DNA of 64,000 nt from Gammaproteobacteria bacterium (lineage in GTDB: Bacteria; Pseudomonadota; Gammaproteobacteria; Burkholderiales; Nitrosomonadaceae), in the NCBI GenBank assembly GCA_015709615.1, contig CP054179.1, positions 2,108,001 through 2,172,000 of the forward strand, in the 5' to 3' direction. This document shows, piece after piece, positions 1 through 8,272 of this stretch (its first letter is position 1; each line of letters opens with the position of its first letter). The position numbers were made by a program, and so were the translations under genes. The notes beneath the pieces are model-generated. The model did not search any database. It worked only from the letters and a program-made list of their open reading frames with translations, and was not told the DNA's origin.

Positions 1-920
1 ACGTCGGCGATCCGTCGCGCGCCTTTGCAGTTTCCCGTACGCCGAATCAGGGTGTCGGGCTGGCACGGCTGGAATTCATCATCAATAATCGCATCGGTAT
101 CCACCCGAAAGCGCTGTTGGAGTTCAACGCGTTGCCCAGCGATCTGAAGAGCCAAATCGGCCGGCGCCTCGCGGGTTACGCGAATCCTGTCGATTTTTAC
201 GTGGAAAAATTGACCGAAGGCATCGCCACGCTGGCCGCGGCGTTTTATCCGCATCCGGTGATCGTGCGCACCTCCGATTTCAAATCCAACGAGTACGCTA
301 ACCTGATCGGTGGCAGCCGATATGAACCGAACGAAGAAAACCCGATGATCGGTTTTCGCGGCGCATCGCGCTATGTCGCCGCTGCGTTCCGCGATTGTTT
401 CGAACTGGAATGCCGCGCGCTGCGCAAGGTGCGGGACGACATGGGGTTGACCAACGTCGAGATCATGATTCCGTTCTGCCGCACGCTGGAAGAAGCCGGG
501 CAAGTCACCGCATTGCTCGCATCGCAGGGATTGGCACGCGGCCAAAACGGCCTGCGCCTGATCATGATGTGCGAAATTCCTTCCAACGCGCTGCTGGCGG
601 AAGAATTTCTGGAGTTCTTCGACGGTTTCTCCATCGGCTCGAACGACATGACGCAATTGACGCTCGGAGTCGACCGCGACTCCAGTCTGGTGGCATCCGT
701 TTTCGACGAACGCAATCCGGCGGTCAAGAAATTGCTGGCAATGGCCATCGACGCCTGCCGCAAGCAGGGGAAATACATCGGTATTTGCGGGCAGGGGCCG
801 TCGGATTACCCGGATTTCGCCGTTTGGCTTTATGAGCAAGGCGTCAGCAGTCTGTCGCTCAATCCCGACTCGGTGGTGGATACCTGGCTGCGCCTGTCCA
901 AACTGAAAAAACCAAACTAA
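1..920 (+). CDS. ppsA: Phosphoenolpyruvate synthase, C-terminal part (5' end outside window)
   Basis: Makes phosphoenolpyruvate from pyruvate and ATP with release of AMP and phosphate; a cytoplasmic gluconeogenic enzyme. The frame is open from base 3, so only the C-terminal PEP/pyruvate-binding barrel (about 305 codons) is present. The N-terminal ATP-binding and phosphohistidine domains must lie upstream. Visible family signatures are GVGLARLEF followed by IGIHPKAL at the left edge, GSNDMTQLTLGVDRD in the middle, and GICGQGPSDYP near the end, where the Cys is the expected catalytic acid. The stop lies 11 bases before the next gene, the expected partner ppsR, so the two probably form an operon. 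Confidence 0.95.
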   Translation, partial: VGDPSRAFAVSRTPNQGVGLARLEFIINNRIGIHPKALLEFNALPSDLKSQIGRRLAGYANPVDFYVEKLTEGIATLAAAFYPHPVIVRTSDFKSNEYANLIGGSRYEPNEENPMIGFRGASRYVAAAFRDCFELECRALRKVRDDMGLTNVEIMIPFCRTLEEAGQVTALLASQGLARGQNGLRLIMMCEIPSNALLAEEFLEFFDGFSIGSNDMTQLTLGVDRDSSLVASVFDERNPAVKKLLAMAIDACRKQGKYIGICGQGPSDYPDFAVWLYEQGVSSLSLNPDSVVDTWLRLSKLKKPN

Positions 921-931
921 CGTAATTCCAC

Positions 932-1762
932 GTGACTCGGCAAAAGCGCACCGTTTTCTATTTGTCCGACCGCACCGGCATCACGGCGGAAACGCTCGGT
1001 CACAGCTTACTGACGCAGTTTGACGGCATCAACTGGGAAACGGTCAACGTGCCGTTTCTAGACGACAGCGAAAAAGCTCACGTCGTGGCGGCGCAGATCA
1101 ACCAAGCCGCCGAACAGGACGGTCATCGCCCGCTGGTGTTCAGTACCTTGCAGCAGCCGGAAATACTCGATGTGATCAAACAAGCCGATTGCCGTGTGTA
1201 CGATTTTTTTGAAGCCTTTACCCATCCGGTCGAAGCCGAGTTGCGCCGGCCATCCGCGCGCAAAGCCGGCCGCTCGCACGGTTTGCAGAACAGCCCGGCG
1301 TATTTCAAGCGTATCGCCGCGGTCAATTTCGTGCTGGCGCACGACGACGGGATCAATCCGAAGCATTTCTCTGATGCCGACATCATTCTGATCGGTGTAT
1401 CGCGTTGCGGCAAAACACCGACCTGTCTGTATTTGGGGTTGCAATACGGTATCGCTGCGGCAAACTATCCGCTGATACCGGACGACATGGGCGTGCAACA
1501 GCTTCCGGCAGTGTTAGAACCGGTCAAGAGCAAACTGTTCGGTTTGACGCTGACACCGGCGCAACTACACTTCATCCGCCAGGAACGCCGCCCGGACAGC
1601 CGCTACGCCTCACTGACGCAATGCCAGCAGGAAATCCAGTGGCAGGAAGCGCTGTTCAGCCGTTGCGACATCCCATACCTCGATACCACGCGCATATCGA
1701 TTGAAGAAATCAGTGTGATCATCCTCGATCGTTGCGGGTTGAAGCGGCAGTTATATGGTTAA
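932..1762 (+). CDS. ppsR: PEP synthase regulatory protein (bifunctional kinase/pyrophosphorylase, DUF299)
   Basis: Known members of this family inactivate PEP synthase by ADP-dependent phosphorylation of a threonine and reactivate it by phosphate-dependent removal. The 276-residue length is normal for the family. Seen in the sequence: the N-terminal FYLSDRTGITAETLGHSLL signature and a P-loop-like GVSRCGKTPTCLYL near residue 153. A GTG start at 932 is used because the conserved N-terminus begins right after it; no earlier in-frame start is plausible. Its position directly behind ppsA supports the assignment. Confidence 0.94.
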   Translation: MTRQKRTVFYLSDRTGITAETLGHSLLTQFDGINWETVNVPFLDDSEKAHVVAAQINQAAEQDGHRPLVFSTLQQPEILDVIKQADCRVYDFFEAFTHPVEAELRRPSARKAGRSHGLQNSPAYFKRIAAVNFVLAHDDGINPKHFSDADIILIGVSRCGKTPTCLYLGLQYGIAAANYPLIPDDMGVQQLPAVLEPVKSKLFGLTLTPAQLHFIRQERRPDSRYASLTQCQQEIQWQEALFSRCDIPYLDTTRISIEEISVIILDRCGLKRQLYG

Positions 1763-1788
1763 CTGCCTGATTTGTGTTTAGCAAGAAA

Positions 1789-2184
1789 TCATTTTTCACT
1801 GCAAGCCACCTTCCACTCGACTTCCTCCAGGCTATCCGGCTTGACCATTTCCCATTTCTGCGGCTGGTTGTACGAGCGCACCAGGTCGCCATGTTCCTTG
1901 TGTAAACTGAACAGCGAATAGGCGAGAGTGCGGATTTGTTTTTCCTGGCATTCGTATTCGCGCCGTATTTTTTCCGATAGAAATTCCGCACCGGCGGCTT
2001 TTTGCAGCGTTTGGTAATCGAACAGTATTGCCATTTTGGCTCGGCCGGCGGCTTTGCGGATCGACGCGGTGTCGGCGTAAAGGGTGTAGCCGCCCTTGCG
2101 GTCGCTTTCGCCGATGCGGGTCCATTCCGCCATTGTATTGGTGCTGACAAACATCAAGGTTAAACCAAAGAATACTTTTCTCAT
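1789..2184 (-). CDS. Small secreted protein, surface-adhesin E-like
   Basis: A 131-residue protein with an N-terminal signal peptide (MRKVFFGLTLMFVSTNTMA, cleavage expected before EWTRIG). The pattern of EWTRIGES, then a Y-A-D-T-ASIRK segment, then conserved Tyr/Cys residues resembles the adhesin-E domain found in many small proteobacterial secreted proteins. A related protein sits at 12090-12473 in the same window. Probably periplasmic or surface exposed; the role is unknown. It is convergent with ppsR and separated from it by only 26 bases. Confidence 0.6.
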   Translation of the reverse strand: MRKVFFGLTLMFVSTNTMAEWTRIGESDRKGGYTLYADTASIRKAAGRAKMAILFDYQTLQKAAGAEFLSEKIRREYECQEKQIRTLAYSLFSLHKEHGDLVRSYNQPQKWEMVKPDSLEEVEWKVACSEK

Positions 2185-2261
2185 AAAGCCTTATTGTTGT
2201 TTTTTGTTATGCGGGCCGGATTGCTCCGGGTTAAAGCAACGGGACGCAATGCAACGCTCCG

Positions 2262-3653
2262 TCATTTTTGTCCTCCATCCTGCGCGGTGATCGCCATGTT
2301 CTTTTTGACGATGGCTTGCGCGCGTTCGATTTTTACCGTGTCTTTTTTCAGGATGGCTCCATTGTCGCTCGATTTGACGCTGATGCTGTGCTCGCCGACT
2401 GGGACGTTACTCAACACATAAAATCCCTGTTCGTCGGCGATCGAATGGGTTTGCGGCAATTCGGTCAGAAATACTTCCGCTTTCTTTGCGGCAGTACCCT
2501 GGATAGTGATGACACCGGCAATCGCCCCATATTGCAGCGCTTCGCCGCTGCCCGGAGTGATTTTGTTGGCGATCGAACGCACCATCAGCAGAATCGTTTC
2601 CGATGCGAACCCGGCGGTGAAAGCCAGTACCACCGAGTTGGTGATATTGCCCGGTTCGATCAGATAATACGCCAGAATTGCCAACAGCGGTGCTGAAATG
2701 TACTGCACCATTTGAAAGATCAGGTGCTCGCGGAATTCGTATTGCGATAATTTAGGCTGCTGTTCTGTGGCGATGTGCTCCGAGCCCGCTTGCTTTTGCA
2801 GCTCCGGCAGCCGCCGGGTGAGACTGATACTGCCGCCCATCAGGGCCAGAATGATGAAATAGAGGGGGATGAGCAGCCCGTCTTTTACCTGGCAGGTGAC
2901 CGATTTGCCGAAGTCTTTGTCGGTATCCAGCTTGCATGTTTTTATATACCCGCCGATGTTTATGACCCATGCGCTGCCAATGGTTCCACTTTCCGGATTT
3001 TGTGCTTTACCGGCATTTTCCGCCTTGGGCGAGGATTGGGAATCCGATTCAGCTTTATCCTCAGCTTGAGCTTCGGTTTTAGCTTTGGTTTTAGCCTCGG
3101 GTTCCGGACAAAGCAAGGTTTTCGCTTGCGGATCCAAGGAGCAGCCTACAAATACAGCAATCGGCCGTTCGCGCAGTGTTTTGAGGTATCGCCCTTCCTC
3201 AGATTTTATCTGTTCTTGTCCGGTGGATTCCTGCTGAACGGTTCCGTCAGATTTGCCGGGTGTTTTTTCCGCAAAACTGAACAGCGGGTTGATGAAGGGA
3301 TAAAAAGTCAGCAATAACGATATCAGCATAAAACTGTAGGCGAATATCATCCATTTATTCCGCTGCCGCGATCTTTGATCTTCGATTCTTTTTCTTTCGT
3401 CACGATCCGATTCCGCGGTTGGTAGCGGTTCAATCGGATCGGTATAGATTTGTACAAAAATAATGCATAAAAAAATGACGACCGGGAGTATATGCGTGTC
3501 GCTGTCCTTCGAAGCGTAAAGAAAAATGGCGGCGAGAAAGTTAAGTGCATGAGCGGCGGCCCATAGCGGGTTAGCTTTTATCCATTTCGTGATCCAGGTG
3601 GAAAAATCGGAAGCGGCTTTGTTCTCGGTACTTTCTGGGCTATTTTCACTCAT
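2262..3653 (-). CDS. Multi-pass membrane protein with C-terminal carboxypeptidase-regulatory-like domain
   Basis: A 463-residue protein of unknown function. Hydrophobic segments occur near residues 33-50, 53-70, 104-125, 255-275 and 315-345, so it is likely an inner-membrane protein. Between them lies a low-complexity stretch (about 180-215) rich in Lys, Ala and Glu with TKAKTEAQAEDKAE-type repeats. The last 85 residues (GVITIQGTAAKKAEVFLTEL and on to VPVGEHSISV) look like a beta-sandwich of the carboxypeptidase D regulatory type, often used as a structural or binding module. It stands alone, upstream of the adhesin-like gene on the same strand. Confidence 0.6.
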   Translation of the reverse strand: MSENSPESTENKAASDFSTWITKWIKANPLWAAAHALNFLAAIFLYASKDSDTHILPVVIFLCIIFVQIYTDPIEPLPTAESDRDERKRIEDQRSRQRNKWMIFAYSFMLISLLLTFYPFINPLFSFAEKTPGKSDGTVQQESTGQEQIKSEEGRYLKTLRERPIAVFVGCSLDPQAKTLLCPEPEAKTKAKTEAQAEDKAESDSQSSPKAENAGKAQNPESGTIGSAWVINIGGYIKTCKLDTDKDFGKSVTCQVKDGLLIPLYFIILALMGGSISLTRRLPELQKQAGSEHIATEQQPKLSQYEFREHLIFQMVQYISAPLLAILAYYLIEPGNITNSVVLAFTAGFASETILLMVRSIANKITPGSGEALQYGAIAGVITIQGTAAKKAEVFLTELPQTHSIADEQGFYVLSNVPVGEHSISVKSSDNGAILKKDTVKIERAQAIVKKNMAITAQDGGQK

Positions 3654-3779
3654 ATCGGCTTGCCTGTTTTGAATGGATGGAATCGCTTTCTCAATGGAAT
3701 ATCTGACAATACCAGATGAGGCATTGTCATAAGATTAATTGTTAGTGCTTTTATCGTAAAGATCAACGCACCAAAATCG

Positions 3780-5570
3780 CTACTTCCCGCGCATGAATAA
3801 CTTATCCAGTTCGGCCAGGCTGGTTTCGAACCAGGTCGGGCGGCCGTGGTTGCATTGATCGGCGCGTTCGGTTTGTTCCATATCGCGCAGCAGCGCATTC
3901 ATTTCTTCCAGCGTGAGCTTGCGGTTGGCGCGAACGGCGCCGTGGCAGGCCATGGTGGCGAGGATTTCGTTGCGTTTCGCGGTGAGAATCCGGCTGGCGC
4001 CGTATGCGCGGATTTCCCCCAGCAGGTCGCGGGCGAGCTGGGCGATGTCGGCATCTTTCAACGTGGCCGGTACCGCGCGCACCGCCAAGGTGGTCGGTGA
4101 CAGGCTGGCGATGTCGAATCCCAGTTGTTCCAATGTGCTTTGATTTTCTTCAACCGTGGCAACTTCAAGCTCGCTGGCATGGAAAGTAACCGGAATCAGC
4201 AGCGGCTGCATCGCGATTTCATGCCGGTCAAGCGCTTGCTTGAGCTGTTCGTACATAATCCTTTCGTGCGCGGCGTGCATGTCGACGACCACCAAGCCGC
4301 GCGCATTTTGCGCCAGGATATAAATGCCGTGCAGTTGCCCGAGCGCGAAACCGAGCGGATGCTGATCAGGTTCTTCCGCAACTGCTCCGGATTGACTTGG
4401 TGTTACGGTTTGCACGATGGTAACGCCGTTTGGCGCTGCCGGATATGCGCGAGGCTGCGTCCCAAACATCGTACCGTAAAAACCGGCCGGTTGCGCCACC
4501 GCGCCGGGTTGCGTGCGACCGGTTTGGGGGTAGGCGGGGAATGACCGGATCGCCTGTCCGGGTTCGGCGTTTCTTACGGTTCTGTCCGGAGCGGCCAGCG
4601 CTTTGTTAATCGCGTGGAAAATAAATTGGTGCAGCGCGCGTGGTTCGCGGAAGCGCACTTCGGTTTTGCTCGGGTGCACATTGACGTCGACGCTTTCCGG
4701 ATCGATTTCCAGAAACAACACGAAAGCCGGATGCTTGTCCAGATGCAACACGTCGCGGTAAGCCTCGCGCAGCGCGTGCGAAATCAGCTTGTCGCTGACA
4801 TAGCGGTTGTTGACGAAAAAATACTGCGCATCGCGCGACGAACGCGCATACGCCGGTAACGCCACTAAGCCGTGCAGCCGCATATCGGCGGATTGCTCAT
4901 CGACTGCCACCGCCGATTGATCGAACTCTTCACCCAAGATTGCCGCAATGCGCTGCGCGGAACTGGCGGGGCGCAGCAGGCGGCGCACTTTACCATTATG
5001 TTGCAGGGTGAATTCAATGCTGCATTGCGATAGCGCCATGCGCTTGAAGGTTTCGTCGCAGTGCGCGAATTCGGTGATCTCGGATTTCAGGAATTTGCGC
5101 CGCGCCGGGATATTAAAGTACAAATCGTTGACATCCAGCACCGTCCCGCCGGATAGCGCAGCGGGCGCGGGTTGCGAGAATTGATTGCCGTCCACTTGGA
5201 TCTGCCAGGCGTGGCTTTGTCCGGCTTGACGGCTGATCAGCGTCAAGCGTGAAACCGCCGCGATGCTGGCGAGCGCTTCACCGCGAAAGCCCAAGCTGGT
5301 GATGCGCTGCAAATCTTCCAGCGTGCTGATTTTGCTGGTGCTGTGGCGCATTAGCGCCAGCAGCAGCTCATCCTTGGCGATACCGCCGCCGTCGTCGCTG
5401 ACGCGGATCTGTTTGACGCCGCCTTGCTGCAATTGCACGGTAATCTTTTTGGCGCCAGCATCGATACTGTTTTCCAGGATCTCCTTCAGTGCCGACGCCG
5501 GGCGTTCGACGACCTCGCCTGCGGCGATCTGGTTGATCAATAATTCGGGAAGCGGTTTTATCGTCGGCAT
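3780..5570 (-). CDS. mutL: DNA mismatch repair protein MutL
   Basis: Links MutS mismatch recognition to strand incision. The 596 residues hold the N-terminal GHKL ATPase with NQIAAGEVVERPASALKEIL, the nucleotide-binding DDGGGI motif and GFRGEALASI. A Pro/Ala/Gln-rich linker spans about residues 330-395. The C-terminal dimerisation/endonuclease domain carries VDMHAAHERIMYEQL (usual DQHAxxER motif with Met for Gln), ACHGAVRAN and CNHGRPT, so the endonuclease metal site of MutL from non-E. coli lineages appears intact. It is divergent from the GH19 gene on the right. Confidence 0.97.
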   Translation of the reverse strand: MPTIKPLPELLINQIAAGEVVERPASALKEILENSIDAGAKKITVQLQQGGVKQIRVSDDGGGIAKDELLLALMRHSTSKISTLEDLQRITSLGFRGEALASIAAVSRLTLISRQAGQSHAWQIQVDGNQFSQPAPAALSGGTVLDVNDLYFNIPARRKFLKSEITEFAHCDETFKRMALSQCSIEFTLQHNGKVRRLLRPASSAQRIAAILGEEFDQSAVAVDEQSADMRLHGLVALPAYARSSRDAQYFFVNNRYVSDKLISHALREAYRDVLHLDKHPAFVLFLEIDPESVDVNVHPSKTEVRFREPRALHQFIFHAINKALAAPDRTVRNAEPGQAIRSFPAYPQTGRTQPGAVAQPAGFYGTMFGTQPRAYPAAPNGVTIVQTVTPSQSGAVAEEPDQHPLGFALGQLHGIYILAQNARGLVVVDMHAAHERIMYEQLKQALDRHEIAMQPLLIPVTFHASELEVATVEENQSTLEQLGFDIASLSPTTLAVRAVPATLKDADIAQLARDLLGEIRAYGASRILTAKRNEILATMACHGAVRANRKLTLEEMNALLRDMEQTERADQCNHGRPTWFETSLAELDKLFMRGK

Positions 5571-5663
5571 AACAAGCTGCGGCTGTGAAATTGTGATTAT
5601 AATGCGGATCGGCTTATCTATCGTATGCCGGCCAGAAATAACATTTCATTTGGGAGGGTAAAG

Positions 5664-6263
5664 ATGCTGCCCCTAGACAAGCTGAAGAATGATGTTCCGG
5701 ATGCTGTACTGGATCAAATTCCGGATTGCGCGGATAAGTTTGCGATCGATACGCCGTTGCGCCTGGCGCATTTTCTCGCGCAATGCGCGCATGAAAGCAT
5801 GGAATTCAAGGCACTGGAAGAGAATCTGAATTACTCTGCCGATGGTTTGAAAAAAGTTTTTTCAAGATATTTTCCCGATGATCTGGCGGATAGTTATGCG
5901 CGGCAACCGGAAAAAATCGCTTCGCGGGTGTATGCCAACCGCATGGGTAACGGCGACGAGGCGAGCAAAGAGGGCTACCGGTATCGCGGCCGGGGTTATA
6001 TTCAGCTTACCGGCAAGGATAACTACCGTGCGTTTGGCAACGCGATTGACGACGATGTCGTCAGTAACCCCGACTGGGTCAAAACAAAATATTCGTTATT
6101 GTCCGCCGCATGGTTCTGGGATAGCAAAGCGCTCAATTCGCTGGCCGACGAGGGCGCGAGCGACGATGTGGTGACGAAAATTACCAGGAAAGTGAATGGC
6201 GGGACGCTGGGGCTGGACGACCGCATCAGCCACTTCAAAAAATATTACGCATTATTGACTTGA
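5664..6263 (+). CDS. Glycoside hydrolase family 19 (chitinase/phage-lysin-like)
   Basis: A 199-residue single-domain enzyme expected to cleave beta-1,4 bonds in peptidoglycan or chitin. Evidence is the family-19 core: AHFLAQCAHES with the catalytic Glu, LNYSADGLKKVF, and YRGRGYIQLTGKDNY, followed by AAWFWDSKALN. The start at 5664 is chosen because a strong GGGAGGG site precedes it; the longer reading frame from 5625 would put that site inside the gene. There is no signal peptide, as in phage endolysins, and no other phage genes nearby. Its stop overlaps the TTG start of the next gene by four bases, so translation is probably coupled. Confidence 0.85.
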   Translation: MLPLDKLKNDVPDAVLDQIPDCADKFAIDTPLRLAHFLAQCAHESMEFKALEENLNYSADGLKKVFSRYFPDDLADSYARQPEKIASRVYANRMGNGDEASKEGYRYRGRGYIQLTGKDNYRAFGNAIDDDVVSNPDWVKTKYSLLSAAWFWDSKALNSLADEGASDDVVTKITRKVNGGTLGLDDRISHFKKYYALLT

Positions 6264-6769
6264 AAAGTGTCGCGTTGATCGGCGGATTGATCGGTTTGCT
6301 GGCCGCTCCGGCATGGGCGGCGGAATCGCACTGCCGCGCACCGGAACATGTCATCTTTTCCTGTTCGTTGGGTAAAAAAATGGTTTCGGTGTGTGCATCG
6401 GCTGATCTTTCCACCACCACCGGCTATTTGCAATACCGCTTCGGGCCAAAAGACGCGCTTGAACTGGCGTTTCCGGATTTGACTAAAGCAACCCCGGCTG
6501 CATCCTACGTGCAAGCGCGCACGCTGATGTTTGCTGGCGGTGGTGGCGGTTATTTGCGCTTCGTCAACGGCGCGCACCATTACATCGTGTATACCGCGAT
6601 CGGCAAGGGCTGGGGTGCGAAAGACGGTGTTGCAGTGGAACAGAACGGGCAATTAGTCATGAACTTGGAATGCCGGGATGTTCCGGTGTCGGAATTAAGC
6701 GAAGAATTCTTCAACCGGGCGGGTTTGCTTGCTGATCAGCAAGAGTTTCAAATTCCAGGGGTGGATTAA
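6260..6769 (+). CDS. Secreted hypothetical protein coupled to the GH19 gene
   Basis: A 169-residue protein I do not recognise. A TTG start at 6260 overlaps the GH19 stop and is followed by a clear signal peptide (KSVALIGGLIGLLAAPAWA, cut before AESHC). The mature part has conserved-looking Cys residues (SHC, FSCSLGKK, VSVCAS, LECRD) and a glycine run AGGGGGYLRF. The overlap suggests it is made together with the lysin-like enzyme; a periplasmic partner or immunity/inhibitor role is possible but only inferred. A MITE is inserted five bases after its stop. Confidence 0.7.
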   Translation: MKSVALIGGLIGLLAAPAWAAESHCRAPEHVIFSCSLGKKMVSVCASADLSTTTGYLQYRFGPKDALELAFPDLTKATPAASYVQARTLMFAGGGGGYLRFVNGAHHYIVYTAIGKGWGAKDGVAVEQNGQLVMNLECRDVPVSELSEEFFNRAGLLADQQEFQIPGVD

Positions 6770-6777
6770 TCCGCTAG

Positions 6778-6917
6778 GGAAGCTCTGAGAAAGGTGGCGA
6801 GCGACGGTCAGGCCAGGCGAAATCAGGCGAGAAAGCGCAGTTTGTGAGGTGTAAATGAGCATTCTGAGTCTGATTTCAACACAGCATGACCGAGGGTGGT
6901 AGTTTTTCAGAGCTTCC
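6778..6917. mobile_element. MITE-like element, 140 bp, IS5-type ends
   Basis: Perfect 11-bp terminal inverted repeats GGAAGCTCTGA (6778-6788) and TCAGAGCTTCC (6907-6917) are each bordered by CTAG (6774-6777 and 6918-6921). A 4-bp YTAR-type target duplication is the hallmark of the IS5 group. The interior has no open frame of useful length, so the element would need a transposase supplied in trans. It lies between the GH19 partner gene and the EAL gene and disrupts neither. Confidence 0.8.
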
Positions 6918-6940
6918 CTAGAGCACGCAAGCTGATGAAC

Positions 6941-8242
6941 TTACCCTTCGGTAACCATGCGAGGCGGGACTTGCAAGAAGTCTAGGGATTGATTGTTGAA
7001 AGTTGTGATGAGTTCCGGCAACGGCATGGCTTTGCCGATGAGGTAACCTTGTATAACGTCGCATCCCAATGCCTGCAAGCGTCGGTAAGTCGCAATATCT
7101 TCCACGCCTTCGGCGACAACCGATAAATTAAGGCGGTGCGCCAGATTGATCATGGAGTCGACGATGCGGTCATGCTTATGGCGGGTTGCCATGTGCCGGA
7201 CAAATATCATATCGATTTTTACTTCATCCAACGGCAAATCCAGCATACGCGCCATCGATGAATAGCCGGTTCCGAAATCATCCATAGCCAGTTTTAAACC
7301 CATGTCCTTCAGTTTATATAGCGTATCCAACGTTCCCGCATGATTCGCCATGACAGCCGTTTCGGTCAACTCAACGGTAATGTCGCCAGGCGGCACGTTC
7401 CATAAGGCTAAGCCTTGGGAAACGAGGTCGGTGAGCTCCGGATCGCGCAGATCGTCGGCGGAAAAATTAATTGAAACCCCGGCATGCAATCCGGCTTGGC
7501 GATATTCGGAGCACTCTCGCAACGCGGTATGAAAAACCCACAGTGTGAGTTTCGGCATCAGCGCGGTTCCTTCCGCAATCTGGATCAATTTATCGGTTCG
7601 AATTGGCCCGTGACTTGGATGATTCCAGCGCAGCAGCGCTTCGGTTGCTTTGATCTTGCCGCTGGCGATATCGATTTGCGGCTGGTAGCCCAGATACAAG
7701 CCGCCTGTTTCGATGGCATTGCCCAGATCGGACCAGAGATCGATATGGAAAAGTAAGGGATCTTCGCGTTCGGTATGAAAAAGCTTGATCGGATCTTGGT
7801 CTTGTTTTGCCTGGCGCACCGCCGAACTGGCGTTGCTCATCAATTGATCTAGCGTTTGGTTGTTTTCATTGTGTATCGCCACGCCAACTCGCGGAGCCAG
7901 AATGATGTTTCTTCTGCCAAACGCAAAAGGCTGCGCCAAGATCCGGACAATTTTATGCGCGGCCAGCATGGCGTGCGCATCGGTGAGCAGATCGGCTAGC
8001 AAACAGCATAATTGATAGCGTCCGGTTATGCCGATCAGATCCGCCGGATTTAGCGCGCTTTTCAGCTGACCGGCAACTTGCCGCAGAATGTCGTCAACCG
8101 CGTTAAACCCCAGTACGCCATCCAGTTCCGCCAGCCGTTCAAAGTTGACGATCAGTACAGCTTTGCGAGCATCACTAGGCAGTGCGCCATTCAATTCTTG
8201 CGAGGCTATTTTTAAGAAATTCTGATAGGCAAGTACAGTCAT
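6941..8242 (-). CDS. EAL-domain c-di-GMP phosphodiesterase with degenerate GGDEF
   Basis: A 433-residue soluble protein predicted to hydrolyse c-di-GMP to pGpG. Residues 1-155 have the GGDEF fold, but the signature is replaced by GRYQL (74-78), so no cyclase activity is expected. Residues 175-425 are an EAL domain with the key motifs in place: EALLRW (201-206), SINFSADDL, ELTETAV, MDDFGTGYSS, VKIDMIFV and VAEGVED. It lies 30 bases behind the HD-GYP gene on the same strand, so both phosphodiesterase-type proteins probably come from one transcript. Confidence 0.9.
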   Translation of the reverse strand: MTVLAYQNFLKIASQELNGALPSDARKAVLIVNFERLAELDGVLGFNAVDDILRQVAGQLKSALNPADLIGITGRYQLCCLLADLLTDAHAMLAAHKIVRILAQPFAFGRRNIILAPRVGVAIHNENNQTLDQLMSNASSAVRQAKQDQDPIKLFHTEREDPLLFHIDLWSDLGNAIETGGLYLGYQPQIDIASGKIKATEALLRWNHPSHGPIRTDKLIQIAEGTALMPKLTLWVFHTALRECSEYRQAGLHAGVSINFSADDLRDPELTDLVSQGLALWNVPPGDITVELTETAVMANHAGTLDTLYKLKDMGLKLAMDDFGTGYSSMARMLDLPLDEVKIDMIFVRHMATRHKHDRIVDSMINLAHRLNLSVVAEGVEDIATYRRLQALGCDVIQGYLIGKAMPLPELITTFNNQSLDFLQVPPRMVTEG

Positions 8243-8272
8243 GAAGGCCAGATAATGTTTGACTCTAGCGGT

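Noticed and set aside
2775..3317. A 180-codon plus-strand frame
   Set aside because: Antisense to the membrane protein at 2262-3653. Its Phe/Gly-rich repeats are the complement of the Lys/Ala/Glu repeat in that protein.
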